A stretch of DNA of 64,000 nucleotides, taken from the NCBI GenBank assembly GCA_013001285.1, contig JABDMU010000044.1:124001-188000 (forward strand), written 5' to 3'. Source of the stretch: Flavobacteriaceae bacterium (lineage in GTDB: Bacteria > Bacteroidota > Bacteroidia > Flavobacteriales > Flavobacteriaceae). The position numbers were made by a program, and so were the translations under genes. The notes under the pieces are model-generated. The model was not told the DNA's origin, did not search any database, and was given only the letters and a program-made list of their open reading frames with translations. This document shows, piece by piece, positions 17,501-27,333 of this stretch (positions within the stretch are counted from its first letter, which is position 1; every line of letters begins with the position of its first letter).

Positions 17501-18533
17501 ACCAGGTATACATTTTTTTGATTCCTTCTTTCAATTCAACTTTATGTTTCCAACCAAGGGCGTTAAGTTTTGAAACATCAGTGAGTTTTCTTAAAGTGCC
17601 ATCTGGTTTGTCCGAATTAAAAACCAAATCACCATTAAATCCAACAATTTCTTTGATTGTTTCTGCCAATTCCTTAATTGAAATATCTATTCCGGTTCCA
17701 ATATTGATATGGGTATTTCGTATTTCTTTCTGTCCTTTTTCAAAAGTGTCTTCGAAGTCACGATTCTCCATAATAAAAACACAAGCATCCGCCATATCTT
17801 TCGACCATAAAAATTCTCGTCTCGGTTTCCCTGTTCCCCAAATTTCAACACTGTTTTCGGTCACACCAAATTTCGACAAATAAGCTTTAGCTTCATCAAT
17901 CTTAGCATACTTTGTGTCTTCTAAAACTTCTTTTATCCTTGATTCTTTAAGTAATTTTGCAAGGTGTATTTTTCTGATCAAAGCTGGAAGTACGTGTGAT
18001 TTTTCAAGATCGAAATTGTCATTAGGGCCATATAAATTGGTGGGCATTACAGAAATGAAATTTGTTCCATATTGAAGATTATAACTTTCACACATTTTAA
18101 TACCTGCAATTTTTGCAATGGCATAAGGTTCATTCGTGTATTCTAAAGTGTCAGTAAGCAAGGCGTCCTCACGCATGGGTTGGTTTGCATTTTTTGGATA
18201 AATGCATGTGCTTCCCAGAAATAGTAATTTTTTAACGCCTTGTTCATAACTTTGATGGATCACATTGTTCTGGATCATGAGGTTCTCATAAATGAAATCG
18301 GCGCGATAGACATTATTAGCTACGATGCCTCCTACTTTTGCAGCAGCCAAAAATACGTATTCTGGTTTTTCAGATTGAAAAAATTCTGAAACGGCATCCT
18401 GATTGGTGAGGTCAAGTTGCTCATGTGTTCTCGTAATGAAGTTAGAATAGCCTTTTTGCTGAAGGTTTTCAAGAATAGCGCTTCCTACAAGACCTCTATG
18501 TCCTGCAATATATATTTTGGAGTCTTTTTTCAT
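17484..18533 (-). CDS. fcl: GDP-L-fucose synthase
   Basis: A 349-residue short-chain dehydrogenase/epimerase with nucleotide-binding [18 protein letters not shown], the SCIYP segment and the catalytic YAIAK. It converts GDP-4-keto-6-deoxymannose to GDP-L-fucose. It is longer than the ~320 residues of E. coli WcaG because of an insertion around residues 190-225 that is seen in several Bacteroidota homologues. It lies 5 bp downstream of gmd and overlaps cysQ. Confidence 0.95.
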   Translation of the reverse strand: MKKDSKIYIAGHRGLVGSAILENLQQKGYSNFITRTHEQLDLTNQDAVSEFFQSEKPEYVFLAAAKVGGIVANNVYRADFIYENLMIQNNVIHQSYEQGVKKLLFLGSTCIYPKNANQPMREDALLTDTLEYTNEPYAIAKIAGIKMCESYNLQYGTNFISVMPTNLYGPNDNFDLEKSHVLPALIRKIHLAKLLKESRIKEVLEDTKYAKIDEAKAYLSKFGVTENSVEIWGTGKPRREFLWSKDMADACVFIMENRDFEDTFEKGQKEIRNTHINIGTGIDISIKELAETIKEIVGFNGDLVFNSDKPDGTLRKLTDVSKLNALGWKHKVELKEGIKKMYTWYVKNI

Positions 18534-18538
18534 ATAGT

Positions 18539-19657
18539 CTACTCAAAATAATTTTTAATCCTGTATCCGCTTTGCTGTAAGAACTGTTGTTTTTGCATGA
18601 GTTTCAGATCGCTTGTCATCATATCGTCAACTAATGCCTGGAGATCGTATTCAGGGACCCAACCCAGTTTTTCTCTTGCTTTGGTGGCGTCACCAATTAA
18701 TAGCTCAACCTCGGTTGGTCTATAATATGATTTATCAACAGCTACAACCTCTTTCCCTATTTCTAGTTGGAATTCTGGATTGTTACAGGCCTTAATGAAT
18801 CCTTTTTCTTCAGCATCTTTCCCGCGAAATTCAAGTTCAATTCCAATGTGTTCAAATGACATTCTTACAAAATCTCTAACCGATGTTGTTTTCCCAGTTG
18901 CAATGACCCAGTCTTCGGCTTCGTCTGCCTGAAGAATCATCCACATCATTCTAACATAGTCTTTTGCATGACCCCAATCGCGTTTCGCATCTAAATTTCC
19001 AAGATAAATTTTGTCTTGAAGACCTAATGCAATTCGTGACGTTGCTCTAGTTATTTTTCTGGTAACAAATGTTTCTCCTCTTATTGGTGATTCATGATTG
19101 AATAAAATTCCGTTACATGCATAAATACCATAAGCTTCTCTATAATTTACGGTAATCCAATAGGCGTACATCTTTGCTACGGCATAAGGGCTTCTTGGGT
19201 AAAAAGGTGTTGTTTCGGTTTGGGGTATTTCTTGAACTTTACCATAAAGCTCAGAGGTGGATGCTTGATAAATTCTTGTCTTTTTCTCCATGCCTAGAAT
19301 CTTTACAGCTTCAAGAATTCTCAGGGTCCCTAAGGCATCAGCGTTAGCCGTATATTCTGGCATTTCAAACGACACATGAACATGGCTCATGGCTGCTAGG
19401 TTATAAATTTCTTGAGGTTGAACTTCTTGAATGATCCTAATGAGGTTTGTACTATCTGTTAGATCCCCATAATGAAGGAAAAAGTTGCGATTTTCAATAT
19501 GTGGGTCTTGATACAAATGATCGATACGGTCTGTATTAAATAAAGACGATCTTCTTTTTACGCCATGAACTTCATATCCTTTTTTCAATAGAAATTCACT
19601 TAAGTAAGCTCCATCTTGTCCTGTGACTCCGGTAATTAAAGCAACCTTTTTACTCAT
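18539..19657 (-). CDS. gmd: GDP-mannose 4,6-dehydratase
   Basis: A 372-residue extended SDR enzyme: [19 protein letters not shown] at the N-terminus, then [32 protein letters not shown] and the active-site [10 protein letters not shown]. It forms GDP-4-keto-6-deoxy-D-mannose, the substrate of the fcl product encoded next. It is the first gene after a 103-bp gap with a good Bacteroidota promoter, so it probably heads the long sulfation/export operon. Confidence 0.97.
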   Translation of the reverse strand: MSKKVALITGVTGQDGAYLSEFLLKKGYEVHGVKRRSSLFNTDRIDHLYQDPHIENRNFFLHYGDLTDSTNLIRIIQEVQPQEIYNLAAMSHVHVSFEMPEYTANADALGTLRILEAVKILGMEKKTRIYQASTSELYGKVQEIPQTETTPFYPRSPYAVAKMYAYWITVNYREAYGIYACNGILFNHESPIRGETFVTRKITRATSRIALGLQDKIYLGNLDAKRDWGHAKDYVRMMWMILQADEAEDWVIATGKTTSVRDFVRMSFEHIGIELEFRGKDAEEKGFIKACNNPEFQLEIGKEVVAVDKSYYRPTEVELLIGDATKAREKLGWVPEYDLQALVDDMMTSDLKLMQKQQFLQQSGYRIKNYFE

Positions 19658-19701
19658 TTTAAATATTTTAAGGAGGTTTTATTCTGTTTAATAGTTGTTG
19701 G

Positions 19702-19731
19702 CAAATGTAAGGTTTTTGAACAGGAATTCAA
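19702..19731 (-). promoter_or_regulatory. Bacteroidota-type promoter for gmd operon
   Basis: On the minus strand the -7 element TACATTTG (19702-19709) matches TAnnTTTG, and a TTG -33 element (19729-19731) lies 19 bp upstream of it. Both match the established flavobacterial consensus. Transcription would start about 40 nt before the gmd ATG at 19657. This is the only two-element match I found in the large gap of the polysaccharide run. Confidence 0.7.
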
Positions 19732-19760
19732 TAGAACCAAGACGTTAATCTAATGGTCAT

Positions 19761-20624
19761 TTAGGACTCCAATAATACTCCCATAATCTCGTCGACGCCT
19801 GCTTCCCATTGCATAAAATCTGGATAGATCTTTTCGGTTTTATCAATTGCAAGAACACTGTTTGTTGGTCTTTTTGCCTTTGATATAAATTCTGAAACCG
19901 GTTTTAAATCTGATGATTTATAATCAGGATAAAAGGAGCTAATGTATTGCGCAAAACCAAACCATGTGGTGTAATTTTTTGCTGCAAAATGATAGGTTCC
20001 AAATTCTATGTCATGATGTCCAATTATAAAATGAATAAACCTTGCCAGTTCAAAACAACTCGTAGGTGATCCTTTTTGAGTGTCCACAACTTTTAAGGCG
20101 GTTTGATTCTTAATTAGGTTTGACATGGTTTTTAAGAAATTCTTCCCGTATGGCGAATATAGCCAGGAGGCTCGTATAATGTAATGTTTGCTTGTGGTTT
20201 GTTGAAGGATTTTTTCACCTTTCAATTTTGAAGCACCATAGACATTAATAGGATTCGTTTCATCGGTTTCAGAATATGCTCCTTCCTTTTTTCCGTCGAA
20301 AACATAATCGGTTGAAATATGAATAAGGACCATTTCATATTCATTGCAATATTTTGCTAAATATTCAACCGCTTTAGCGTTTGATAAAAATGCCGATTCA
20401 GGATCGTCTTCTGCACCGTCTACATTCGTGTAAGCAGCACAATTAACTACGTAATCATATTGATTAGTTTTAAAATGCGCTTTTAAACGTTCTTGTTGAG
20501 TTATGTCTAATACTGTTCTATTTGCAAAAAAATAAAAGATATTTTCTTCGTTTGCTTCAAATAGCCTTTTGATACTTTGGGCAAGTTGCCCATTGGCGCC
20601 TGTAACTAATACACGAGTTCTCAT
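19761..20624 (-). CDS. rfbD: dTDP-4-dehydrorhamnose reductase
   Basis: A 287-residue SDR protein with VLVTGANGQLAQSIK at the N-terminus, the STDYVFDG motif typical of RfbD/RmlD, and the catalytic YGASK. It performs the final NADPH-dependent step to dTDP-L-rhamnose. The start overlaps the end of rfbC by 4 bp. It ends the rfbBACD set, 103 bp before gmd. Confidence 0.95.
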   Translation of the reverse strand: MRTRVLVTGANGQLAQSIKRLFEANEENIFYFFANRTVLDITQQERLKAHFKTNQYDYVVNCAAYTNVDGAEDDPESAFLSNAKAVEYLAKYCNEYEMVLIHISTDYVFDGKKEGAYSETDETNPINVYGASKLKGEKILQQTTSKHYIIRASWLYSPYGKNFLKTMSNLIKNQTALKVVDTQKGSPTSCFELARFIHFIIGHHDIEFGTYHFAAKNYTTWFGFAQYISSFYPDYKSSDLKPVSEFISKAKRPTNSVLAIDKTEKIYPDFMQWEAGVDEIMGVLLES

Positions 20625-21166
20625 TTAAAAAGGGTCTCAAAGGATTCAAGTTGTTCGTCCTTTTCTGATAAAATAAGATCTTTATTTGGAAAGTTCCAAT
20701 TGATATTCAAGGTTGGATCGTTATATATGATCCCAGATTCAGCTGATTTATTATAAAAATTATCACACTTATAACTAAAAATGGTTTTGTCTTCTAGAAC
20801 TAAAAATCCATGAGCAAAACCGCGCGGTACAAACAATTGATTGTTGTCCTCTCCATTTAAAATAATTGAAAAGCTTTTCTTAAATGTCTTAGAATTTGGA
20901 CGAAGATCTACACATACGTCTAGAACACTTCCTTGAATAACTCTAACTAATTTAGCTTGAGCGTGTTCTCCAGTTTGATAATGCAAGCCCCTTAAGACCC
21001 CACGATCCGACTGAGATTGATTATCTTGAACAAAGCTAATATCTATGCCTGTTAATGCCTTGAACTCACGCTGATTGAAACTTTCAAAGAAGTAGCCACG
21101 CTGATCTTTAAACACTTTTGGAGAAATGATAAAGCAACCACTTAAATATGTTTCTTCTACTGTCAT
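20621..21166 (-). CDS. rfbC: dTDP-4-dehydrorhamnose 3,5-epimerase
   Basis: A 181-residue cupin epimerase. It contains FFESFNQREF, the FVQDNQSQSDRGVLRGLHYQ segment with catalytic His, and the VPRGFAHGFLVLED block conserved in RmlC. It epimerises C3 and C5 of dTDP-4-keto-6-deoxyglucose. The gene is 2 bp downstream of rfbA and overlaps rfbD. Confidence 0.96.
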   Translation of the reverse strand: MTVEETYLSGCFIISPKVFKDQRGYFFESFNQREFKALTGIDISFVQDNQSQSDRGVLRGLHYQTGEHAQAKLVRVIQGSVLDVCVDLRPNSKTFKKSFSIILNGEDNNQLFVPRGFAHGFLVLEDKTIFSYKCDNFYNKSAESGIIYNDPTLNINWNFPNKDLILSEKDEQLESFETLFK

Positions 21167-21168
21167 AA

Positions 21169-22026
21169 TTATCTCAAATGTTGAAGATATTCGCCATAAC
21201 CACTTTTTAACAGTGGTTTTGCCAAATCGAGTAATTGTGATCTATCGATGTAGCCCATTTTATAAGCCACTTCTTCGGGGCATCCAATCTTTTGACCTTG
21301 ACGTTTTTCAATCACTTGTACAAATTGAGATGCTTGCATTAAGGAATCAAAAGTGCCAGTATCCAACCAAGCGGTACCTTTATCCAGGATCTGAACATTA
21401 AGTTTTCCTTGATTCAAATAGGCCTTATTGACGTCGGTAATTTCAAGTTCACCGCGATGGCTTGGCTTAATGTTCTTGGCGATCTTAACGACCTCATTAT
21501 CGTAAAAATAAATACCCGGAACAGCAAAATTTGATTTAGGAACCTTAGGTTTTTCTTCTATGGATATGGCTTTATTGTTGGCATCAAACTCCACCACTCC
21601 ATAGCGTTGAGGATCCTGAACATGATAGGCGAAAATTACACCGCCATCGGTTTGTTTACTGTCATTTAGTGTTTTTTCTAATCCTGATCCATAAAAAATA
21701 TTATCGCCTAAAATTAAAGCGACTTTGTCATCTCCAATAAATTCTTCTCCAATAATAAATGCCTCTGCTAGACCATTTGGGTGTTCTTGAACAGCATATT
21801 TAAAAATGCATCCAAATTTCTCACCATCACCCAATAGATCTTTAAACTTCGGGGTATCCTTAGGTGTTGAAATGATTAGAATCTCATTGATTCCTGAGGA
21901 CATCAGCGTTGTTAACGGATAATAGATCATTGGTTTATCATAAATAGGCATAAGTTGCTTACTAACCACTTGGGTTAATGGGTGCAATCTTGTGCCTGAA
22001 CCGCCAGCTAGAATAATTCCTTTCAT
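21169..22026 (-). CDS. rfbA: Glucose-1-phosphate thymidylyltransferase
   Basis: A 285-residue nucleotidyltransferase with [36 protein letters not shown] and [10 protein letters not shown], diagnostic of RmlA. It makes dTDP-glucose, the precursor of dTDP-L-rhamnose. The start codon overlaps the rfbB stop (TAATG), so translation is likely coupled. Confidence 0.97.
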   Translation of the reverse strand: MKGIILAGGSGTRLHPLTQVVSKQLMPIYDKPMIYYPLTTLMSSGINEILIISTPKDTPKFKDLLGDGEKFGCIFKYAVQEHPNGLAEAFIIGEEFIGDDKVALILGDNIFYGSGLEKTLNDSKQTDGGVIFAYHVQDPQRYGVVEFDANNKAISIEEKPKVPKSNFAVPGIYFYDNEVVKIAKNIKPSHRGELEITDVNKAYLNQGKLNVQILDKGTAWLDTGTFDSLMQASQFVQVIEKRQGQKIGCPEEVAYKMGYIDRSQLLDLAKPLLKSGYGEYLQHLR

Positions 22027-23045
22027 TACAGAGCTTTATATTTTCTAATATACCAATTTATAGTTTTTCTGATACCTGATTCGAAGTTTTCATTGGCCTG
22101 CCATTGCAATTCACCTTCAATTTTTGATGCATCTATGGCATATCTAAAATCATGGCCAGGACGATCTTTTACAAATGTTATTTGATTCTTATATGGTTCG
22201 GGTTTGGGCATAACCTCATCAAGTATTTCGCAAATGGTGTTGGCAATATATAGATTGTTCCGTTCATTTTTCCCGCCAATATTATAGGTTTCTCCAGACT
22301 GACCATTCTGAAATGTAAGGTCAATGCCTGAGCAATGATCTTCAACATATAACCAGTCTCTTATGTTCAGTCCGTCGCCATAAATAGGGATATTCTCACC
22401 GCTTATGGCCTTTCTGATTATGGTAGGAATCAGCTTTTCATCATGTTGTTTTGGGCCGTAATTATTACTACAATTTGTAGTGACGACATTCATGCCGTAT
22501 GTATGGAAATAGCTTCGTACAATAAAATCAGAGGATGCTTTAGACGCGCTATAAGGACTATTTGGTGCATAAGGTGTTTCCTCGGTGAATAAACCTGTTT
22601 CGCCTAAAGTGCCATAAACCTCATCGGTTGAAATATGGTGAAATCTATTTGATGTTTTGCCTTTTTTAAATTTAAACGGACCATCCATCCAGTGGTTTTT
22701 TGCCACATCTAAAACATTAAATGTTCCAAAAATATTAGTACGAATAAATTCATCTGGAGCCTCAATAGAATTATCGACATGTGACTCTGCAGCAAAATGA
22801 ATGACGCCATCAAAATCATAGGAATTGAATAACGATTCAATGATTTGTCTATCGCATATATCCCCTTTTATAAAGGTATAGCGATCATTAGAGGCGATCT
22901 CATCTAAATTAGAAAGCTCACCGGCATAAGTGAGCTTGTCTATATTTACGATCTTTACAGTTGAATAGGTTTTCAGTAAATAAATAATATAATTCGAGCC
23001 AATAAAACCTGCTCCACCGGTAACTAGTAATACCTTATCCTTCAT
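22026..23045 (-). CDS. rfbB: dTDP-glucose 4,6-dehydratase
   Basis: A 339-residue extended SDR with [19 protein letters not shown] at the N-terminus, the [12 protein letters not shown] motif, [10 protein letters not shown] and the active-site [10 protein letters not shown]. It catalyses the first step from dTDP-glucose towards dTDP-L-rhamnose. The gene overlaps the upstream Wzz-like gene by 11 bp, so chain-length control and sugar supply are co-expressed. Confidence 0.97.
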   Translation of the reverse strand: MKDKVLLVTGGAGFIGSNYIIYLLKTYSTVKIVNIDKLTYAGELSNLDEIASNDRYTFIKGDICDRQIIESLFNSYDFDGVIHFAAESHVDNSIEAPDEFIRTNIFGTFNVLDVAKNHWMDGPFKFKKGKTSNRFHHISTDEVYGTLGETGLFTEETPYAPNSPYSASKASSDFIVRSYFHTYGMNVVTTNCSNNYGPKQHDEKLIPTIIRKAISGENIPIYGDGLNIRDWLYVEDHCSGIDLTFQNGQSGETYNIGGKNERNNLYIANTICEILDEVMPKPEPYKNQITFVKDRPGHDFRYAIDASKIEGELQWQANENFESGIRKTINWYIRKYKAL

Positions 23046-24093
23046 AGTTTTTTACGAACTTAATATAGTTCTTTGTTAAATACCCTAAGCATAAAAATAA
23101 AAAGGCCAAAGTTGGAAACAGTAATTTATACATTGACCAAAAGTCATCGACTTTATTTCCAACCTCTTGAAAGGTTGAAATAATTTCATAAAACTCATTA
23201 TGTTCGATCTTTTCTTCATCAAGTTTTCTTAAAGTATCTCTTAGCTCGATCTCTTTATTTAATAATTGATATTCTTTTGTTGTTGTTTTTTCTTGTTGTA
23301 ATGGAAAGCCATCACCGAGACTAATTCGAGCTTTAGTGACCTGTGATTCTTCAGAAAGCACATTGATATAAATTTTTTGAAGTGAATCTATTTCTCGAAT
23401 GGATTCCAAAATATTCTCTCGCCTTACTGCAAGCATAGAGTCTCTTTCCTCCATTTTTTTTATGGAATACAAGTTGTTAAAAGACTTTATAATACCAGGT
23501 TCTAATTTTTTAAATATATCCTTGGTTTTAGATTCAACTCTAATTTCATAAATACTTCCTGAAATATCATCACGATTATTAATATAATCTTCGAAGGTTA
23601 TATCTTGTGCTCGAATACTATCTATGGTTTGTATAAAGCGATCATATTGAACAATTTTATCGTTTTCAGATTCAGGTCCAGGCTTAATTTCAAATTCAAC
23701 TATTTGTTTAATGAATTCTTCATCAATTTCAAAAATCCCTTTTAAAACTTCATAATTCTCGTCATTCAACAAGGCATTATAATAATTTAGATTGGTATGG
23801 AGTTGGTATTTAGTATCGAAGAAGGTTCGAACTAACATCGTTGAATCATATCTTTCTTTTCTGATCTTCTCAAAGCCAAATCCTGCTGCTGCTGCTATAA
23901 TTAATACTAAAGCGATTAACTTAAAATTTTCAATTATAGCTTTCGATCCATAAATAAAGATGTTGAAAATAAACTTAAAAATAGAGGCTATGAAATTATA
24001 AAGTCGCTCAAAAAGCTTCCCAATGGCGTCAAATAACTGACCAAGATCTACTTCTTCATTTTGAGATGGTTGAGGTAATGAATCTTTACTCAT
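23035..24093 (-). CDS. Wzz-like chain-length determinant
   Basis: A 352-residue protein with the co-polymerase architecture: a transmembrane helix at about 60-80 (IALVLIIAAAAGFGFEKI), a long periplasmic coiled/helical region, and a second helix near the C-terminus (LLFPTLAFLFLCLGYL). An unusual amphipathic N-terminal stretch precedes the first helix. No kinase domain is present. It probably sets glycan chain length together with Wzy. Sequence similarity to classical Wzz is weak, so the call rests on topology and on its place before rfbB. Confidence 0.6.
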   Translation of the reverse strand: MSKDSLPQPSQNEEVDLGQLFDAIGKLFERLYNFIASIFKFIFNIFIYGSKAIIENFKLIALVLIIAAAAGFGFEKIRKERYDSTMLVRTFFDTKYQLHTNLNYYNALLNDENYEVLKGIFEIDEEFIKQIVEFEIKPGPESENDKIVQYDRFIQTIDSIRAQDITFEDYINNRDDISGSIYEIRVESKTKDIFKKLEPGIIKSFNNLYSIKKMEERDSMLAVRRENILESIREIDSLQKIYINVLSEESQVTKARISLGDGFPLQQEKTTTKEYQLLNKEIELRDTLRKLDEEKIEHNEFYEIISTFQEVGNKVDDFWSMYKLLFPTLAFLFLCLGYLTKNYIKFVKNYEG

Positions 24094-24099
24094 ACTTTT

Positions 24100-25797
24100 T
24101 TATTGGTTAAATATATGTTCTAAAATTTTTCTTGTTATCAAATAGGTTGGTCTAACACCGCTTGTGCCCAAGCCTCCCGATGCTAATGTACTTCCTGTTT
24201 CTAGCGGATTATCACTTGCATAATAGGCATATCTTACTTTTACTTCTGGATTAATACTACGCCTTACTTTTGAGGCCGCTTGAATCGCTTTCTGATAATG
24301 TGCCCCTTCCATTTCCAGACCAATAACATGCCATGTAGAATCATGAAAGAATTTCAAAAGCTCCTTGTTTTGAAGTGACGTACCTAATACTGTAATCATC
24401 GATCCTTCATAAATATCAACGCCTTGCCCTTCAAGCTCTTCTTTCTTTAATTCATTCTCAAAAGGGTAATTATCGGCTGTTCCTTCAAAAATATGTGCCG
24501 AAGGAATCATAATATCGCCTTTTCCTCCTTCTAGAATCCCAGCTTTACCCATTATTGAAACCGATTCAATATTCAAGTGTGTGCTCTCACCCTTTTTCCC
24601 ATATGGTTTGAGAAGTTCATCAATAGTTTCATAGGCCTGCTCACCAAATGCATAATCCATAACTAATATAATAGGATTTTCTGAATCTTTGGCTTTTTTG
24701 CTTATGTTTAGATCAGAACTTTTTAAATCTATTTTCGAAGTGTCAAATAGCTGAACATCAATGTTGGTTCCTGATTTGTCCTTTATGAAAATCATGCCTT
24801 CCTTTAACGCCAGCTGATTGATTTTATTTCGCAGGTCTGAATTTGCTTCATTACTCAGTTTTTCATAAACCGTAAAGATCTCATGCTTACGCACCAAGGC
24901 GCCTAAAGCTTTAGGTGTAAATAAGGTGTTCATTACACTGTGTAAATTCGCACTTATTATATGAGTTGGTCTATGGATCAAATCGTTATCCACAAGGACA
25001 TTTTTGATGTTTTCCGCCCACGCTTCCCCATGAATATGATGACCTAATCTCTCCCTTAAAACCGGACTAAAGGTCACCGTTCGTTTCGTGTTTTTAATCA
25101 CCTCTTCAATAGCCAATTTTCCAAGCCAGTAAATTACATGAAGTAAGCGATCGGGTTGCGCCTTGGTAGCGAATTTTGGATAGATCGCATTGAGTTCTTC
25201 AAAGGTTCTTCCTAATATGTTACCAGTATGTGTAATTGCAACTTCACGTTCTTTTTGATTTAATTTTGTAGTCGAAGTAACCGCTTTTTCCAACTTTATC
25301 CAGTCTCTTGTAGTGTCTCCCTTTTCGTTCATAAGAACGCGTTTGCTAATTTTATGTGATTCAATAAAAAGAAAGGTGAGGTGTGTTAAAATATCGTAGA
25401 TTTCAGAACGCCCTCTGGTGATCTCAATATTCATTTGTTCTTCATCAATTCTATAGCAATTACGCCTTCTTTTTGCTGGAATAATAACCTCAAAGTGAGA
25501 GCTTCCATAGCCTTCATCACTTGTAAGATTGATAAAACGGCATTCTTCAATGCCAATTGGAAGACGATCTATGACATAGATCAATCCATTTAGTTCCGCT
25601 TTTTCTTCGGCAATAGATCCATAAATCTCAGGTCGTAGCAACAATAAGCTTTCCCTCAGTGTTTCTCCAGAAACACCCATGGGCTTATAGAATCCTCTAT
25701 TGAATAAATGTCGCATTGTAATGTACATTTTTTCAATGGCGCTTGTACTTTCCTGCGCACGATTCCTTCCTTGATGCTTTTTACTCATATGACTCAT
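24100..25797 (-). CDS. DUF6909-like protein with nucleosidase-like C-terminal half
   Basis: A 565-residue soluble protein of a Bacteroidota-restricted family that I recall as DUF6909 (from memory). The N-terminal half is mixed alpha/beta. The C-terminal half contains ITVLGTSLQNKELL, GLEMEGAHYQKAIQ and YYASDNPLETG, which resemble the Glu-Met-Glu and Asp motifs of nucleoside phosphorylases and AMP nucleosidases. Substrate is unknown. A second in-frame ATG at 25788 is a possible start, and the predicted promoter is very close to the first ATG. It is 6 bp before the Wzz-like gene. Confidence 0.6.
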   Translation of the reverse strand: MSHMSKKHQGRNRAQESTSAIEKMYITMRHLFNRGFYKPMGVSGETLRESLLLLRPEIYGSIAEEKAELNGLIYVIDRLPIGIEECRFINLTSDEGYGSSHFEVIIPAKRRRNCYRIDEEQMNIEITRGRSEIYDILTHLTFLFIESHKISKRVLMNEKGDTTRDWIKLEKAVTSTTKLNQKEREVAITHTGNILGRTFEELNAIYPKFATKAQPDRLLHVIYWLGKLAIEEVIKNTKRTVTFSPVLRERLGHHIHGEAWAENIKNVLVDNDLIHRPTHIISANLHSVMNTLFTPKALGALVRKHEIFTVYEKLSNEANSDLRNKINQLALKEGMIFIKDKSGTNIDVQLFDTSKIDLKSSDLNISKKAKDSENPIILVMDYAFGEQAYETIDELLKPYGKKGESTHLNIESVSIMGKAGILEGGKGDIMIPSAHIFEGTADNYPFENELKKEELEGQGVDIYEGSMITVLGTSLQNKELLKFFHDSTWHVIGLEMEGAHYQKAIQAASKVRRSINPEVKVRYAYYASDNPLETGSTLASGGLGTSGVRPTYLITRKILEHIFNQ

Positions 25798-25804
25798 TTA
25801 ACGT

Positions 25805-25833
25805 GCAAAGATACATTAATTCACTAAATTCAA
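25805..25833 (-). promoter_or_regulatory. Possible promoter before the DUF6909-like gene
   Basis: A minus-strand TATCTTTG (25805-25812) matches the TAnnTTTG -7 element and a TTG (25831-25833) lies 18 bp upstream. It sits in the 18-bp gap and the end of the GH3 gene. The leader would be very short, which favours the second ATG at 25788. Confidence 0.45.
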
Positions 25834-27333
25834 TGAATATAAGCTGTCCGCAATTTTTCGATCATTTGACAACCTTGGAATTTTATTCTGACCACCTAGT
25901 TTTCCTTGCGATCTCATATAGGTGTTAAAACCATCTTTTTTGATAGTGCTGATCTTTAAGGGACGTAAGATCTTACCTTGAATTAAGTCTAAATAATAGC
26001 TATTCTGTTCCTGAAGCGAACGATCAATGTTGATGGCGAAACTCGCCATGGATTCGGGTTCTTTCTCAAATTCAATAAACCACTCATGGTACGGTAAATC
26101 AACATCCGGATTGATTTGAGGTGCAACTGTAAATTCTGAAATTATGGCTTCATTGTGATGCAGTGCTTCTTCTAATGCTTGTTCTACCTCCTTACCAATA
26201 ACATGTTCACCAAAAGCAGAGATAAAATGTTTTATTCTGCCTGTAACGACAACCCGGAAAGGATCTAAGGATGTGAATTCCACTGTGTCTCCTACATTAT
26301 AAGCCCATAAACCTGCATTTGTTGAAATGATCATCACGTAATTAGTGCTGAGTTTTACATGTTCTAAAGTTAGTCTAGCTGGGGCTTCGTCAAAGAATTC
26401 ATCGGCTTTAATAAATTCATAAAATATGCCCGAGGCCAGTTGAAGCAACATGCCTTTTTCGTTTTGTTTGTCTTGGAATGCAAAAAAACCTTCGCTGGCA
26501 GGGTAAAGCTCAATACTATCAACTCGGCGGCCTATCATTTCTTCAAATTTAGCGCGATAGGGTTCATAATTTACACCGCCAAAAATGAAAAGATCAAAAT
26601 TCGGAAAAACATCACCTATTTTCTTTCCAGTTCTTTCTATAAGTTTTTCAAAATACATTTGAACCCAAGATGGAATGCCACTAATAATGGTCATGTCCTC
26701 ATTGACAGTTTCCTCAACAATAGCATCTACCTTGGTTTCCCAATCGTCAATGCAATTCGTTTCAAGGCTCGGGAGGCGGTTTTTTTGCAGATATTTCGGA
26801 ACGTAATGTGCTACGATTCCTGATAAGCGTCCTAACTTGATGCCATTTTTTTCTTTTAATATCGGACTCCCTTGCAGAAAGATCATTTTTCCGGATACAA
26901 AATTGCTTTTCCCAGTTTCGGCCACATACATTAAAATAGCATTTCTTGCTGCTTCTACATGGCTAGGCATACTTTCCTTTGTGATGGGGATAAACTTTGA
27001 TCCAGAAGTCGTTCCTGATGTTTTTGCAAAGTAAATGGGTTTGCCTTTCCAAAGAATATTTTGTTCGCCACTAACAACGCGATCTACGTATGGCCTTAAG
27101 GCTTCGTAATCTCTTACTGGAACTCGTTCCTGAAAGTCTTTATAGCTATTAATGCTTATAAAATCATGGTCTTTTCCAAATTGAGTCAATGCGCCAACAG
27201 AGATCAAATCCTCAAATACCTTTTGTTGAGTGTCAAACGGTTTACTAGCCCAGTTGTTTATTTTTAACTGAATGATCTTAGCAAATGGCTTAGCGATCAA
27301 TGCCTTTAATGACGTTATTTTGGATAGTTTCAT
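25816..27333 (-). CDS. GH3 auxin-responsive promoter family protein
   Basis: A 505-residue acyl-adenylate-forming enzyme of the GH3 family. It shows the AMP-binding motif FAKTSGTTSGSKFIP (P-loop-like), ELYPASEGFFAFQD and the YNVGDTVEF motif. In plants GH3 enzymes conjugate acids to amino acids. The bacterial role is unknown. It abuts the M23 peptidase gene upstream with no gap. Confidence 0.92.
   Translation of the reverse strand: MKLSKITSLKALIAKPFAKIIQLKINNWASKPFDTQQKVFEDLISVGALTQFGKDHDFISINSYKDFQERVPVRDYEALRPYVDRVVSGEQNILWKGKPIYFAKTSGTTSGSKFIPITKESMPSHVEAARNAILMYVAETGKSNFVSGKMIFLQGSPILKEKNGIKLGRLSGIVAHYVPKYLQKNRLPSLETNCIDDWETKVDAIVEETVNEDMTIISGIPSWVQMYFEKLIERTGKKIGDVFPNFDLFIFGGVNYEPYRAKFEEMIGRRVDSIELYPASEGFFAFQDKQNEKGMLLQLASGIFYEFIKADEFFDEAPARLTLEHVKLSTNYVMIISTNAGLWAYNVGDTVEFTSLDPFRVVVTGRIKHFISAFGEHVIGKEVEQALEEALHHNEAIISEFTVAPQINPDVDLPYHEWFIEFEKEPESMASFAINIDRSLQEQNSYYLDLIQGKILRPLKISTIKKDGFNTYMRSQGKLGGQNKIPRLSNDRKIADSLYSLNLVN

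Noticed and set aside
19670-19676. Shine-Dalgarno-like AAGGAGG on the plus strand
   Set aside because: No open frame follows on the plus strand, and the gene here (gmd) is on the minus strand.
24986-24994. Perfect DnaA-box word TTATCCACA
   Set aside because: It lies inside the DUF6909-like coding region, and roughly one exact copy is expected by chance in 64 kb of this composition.
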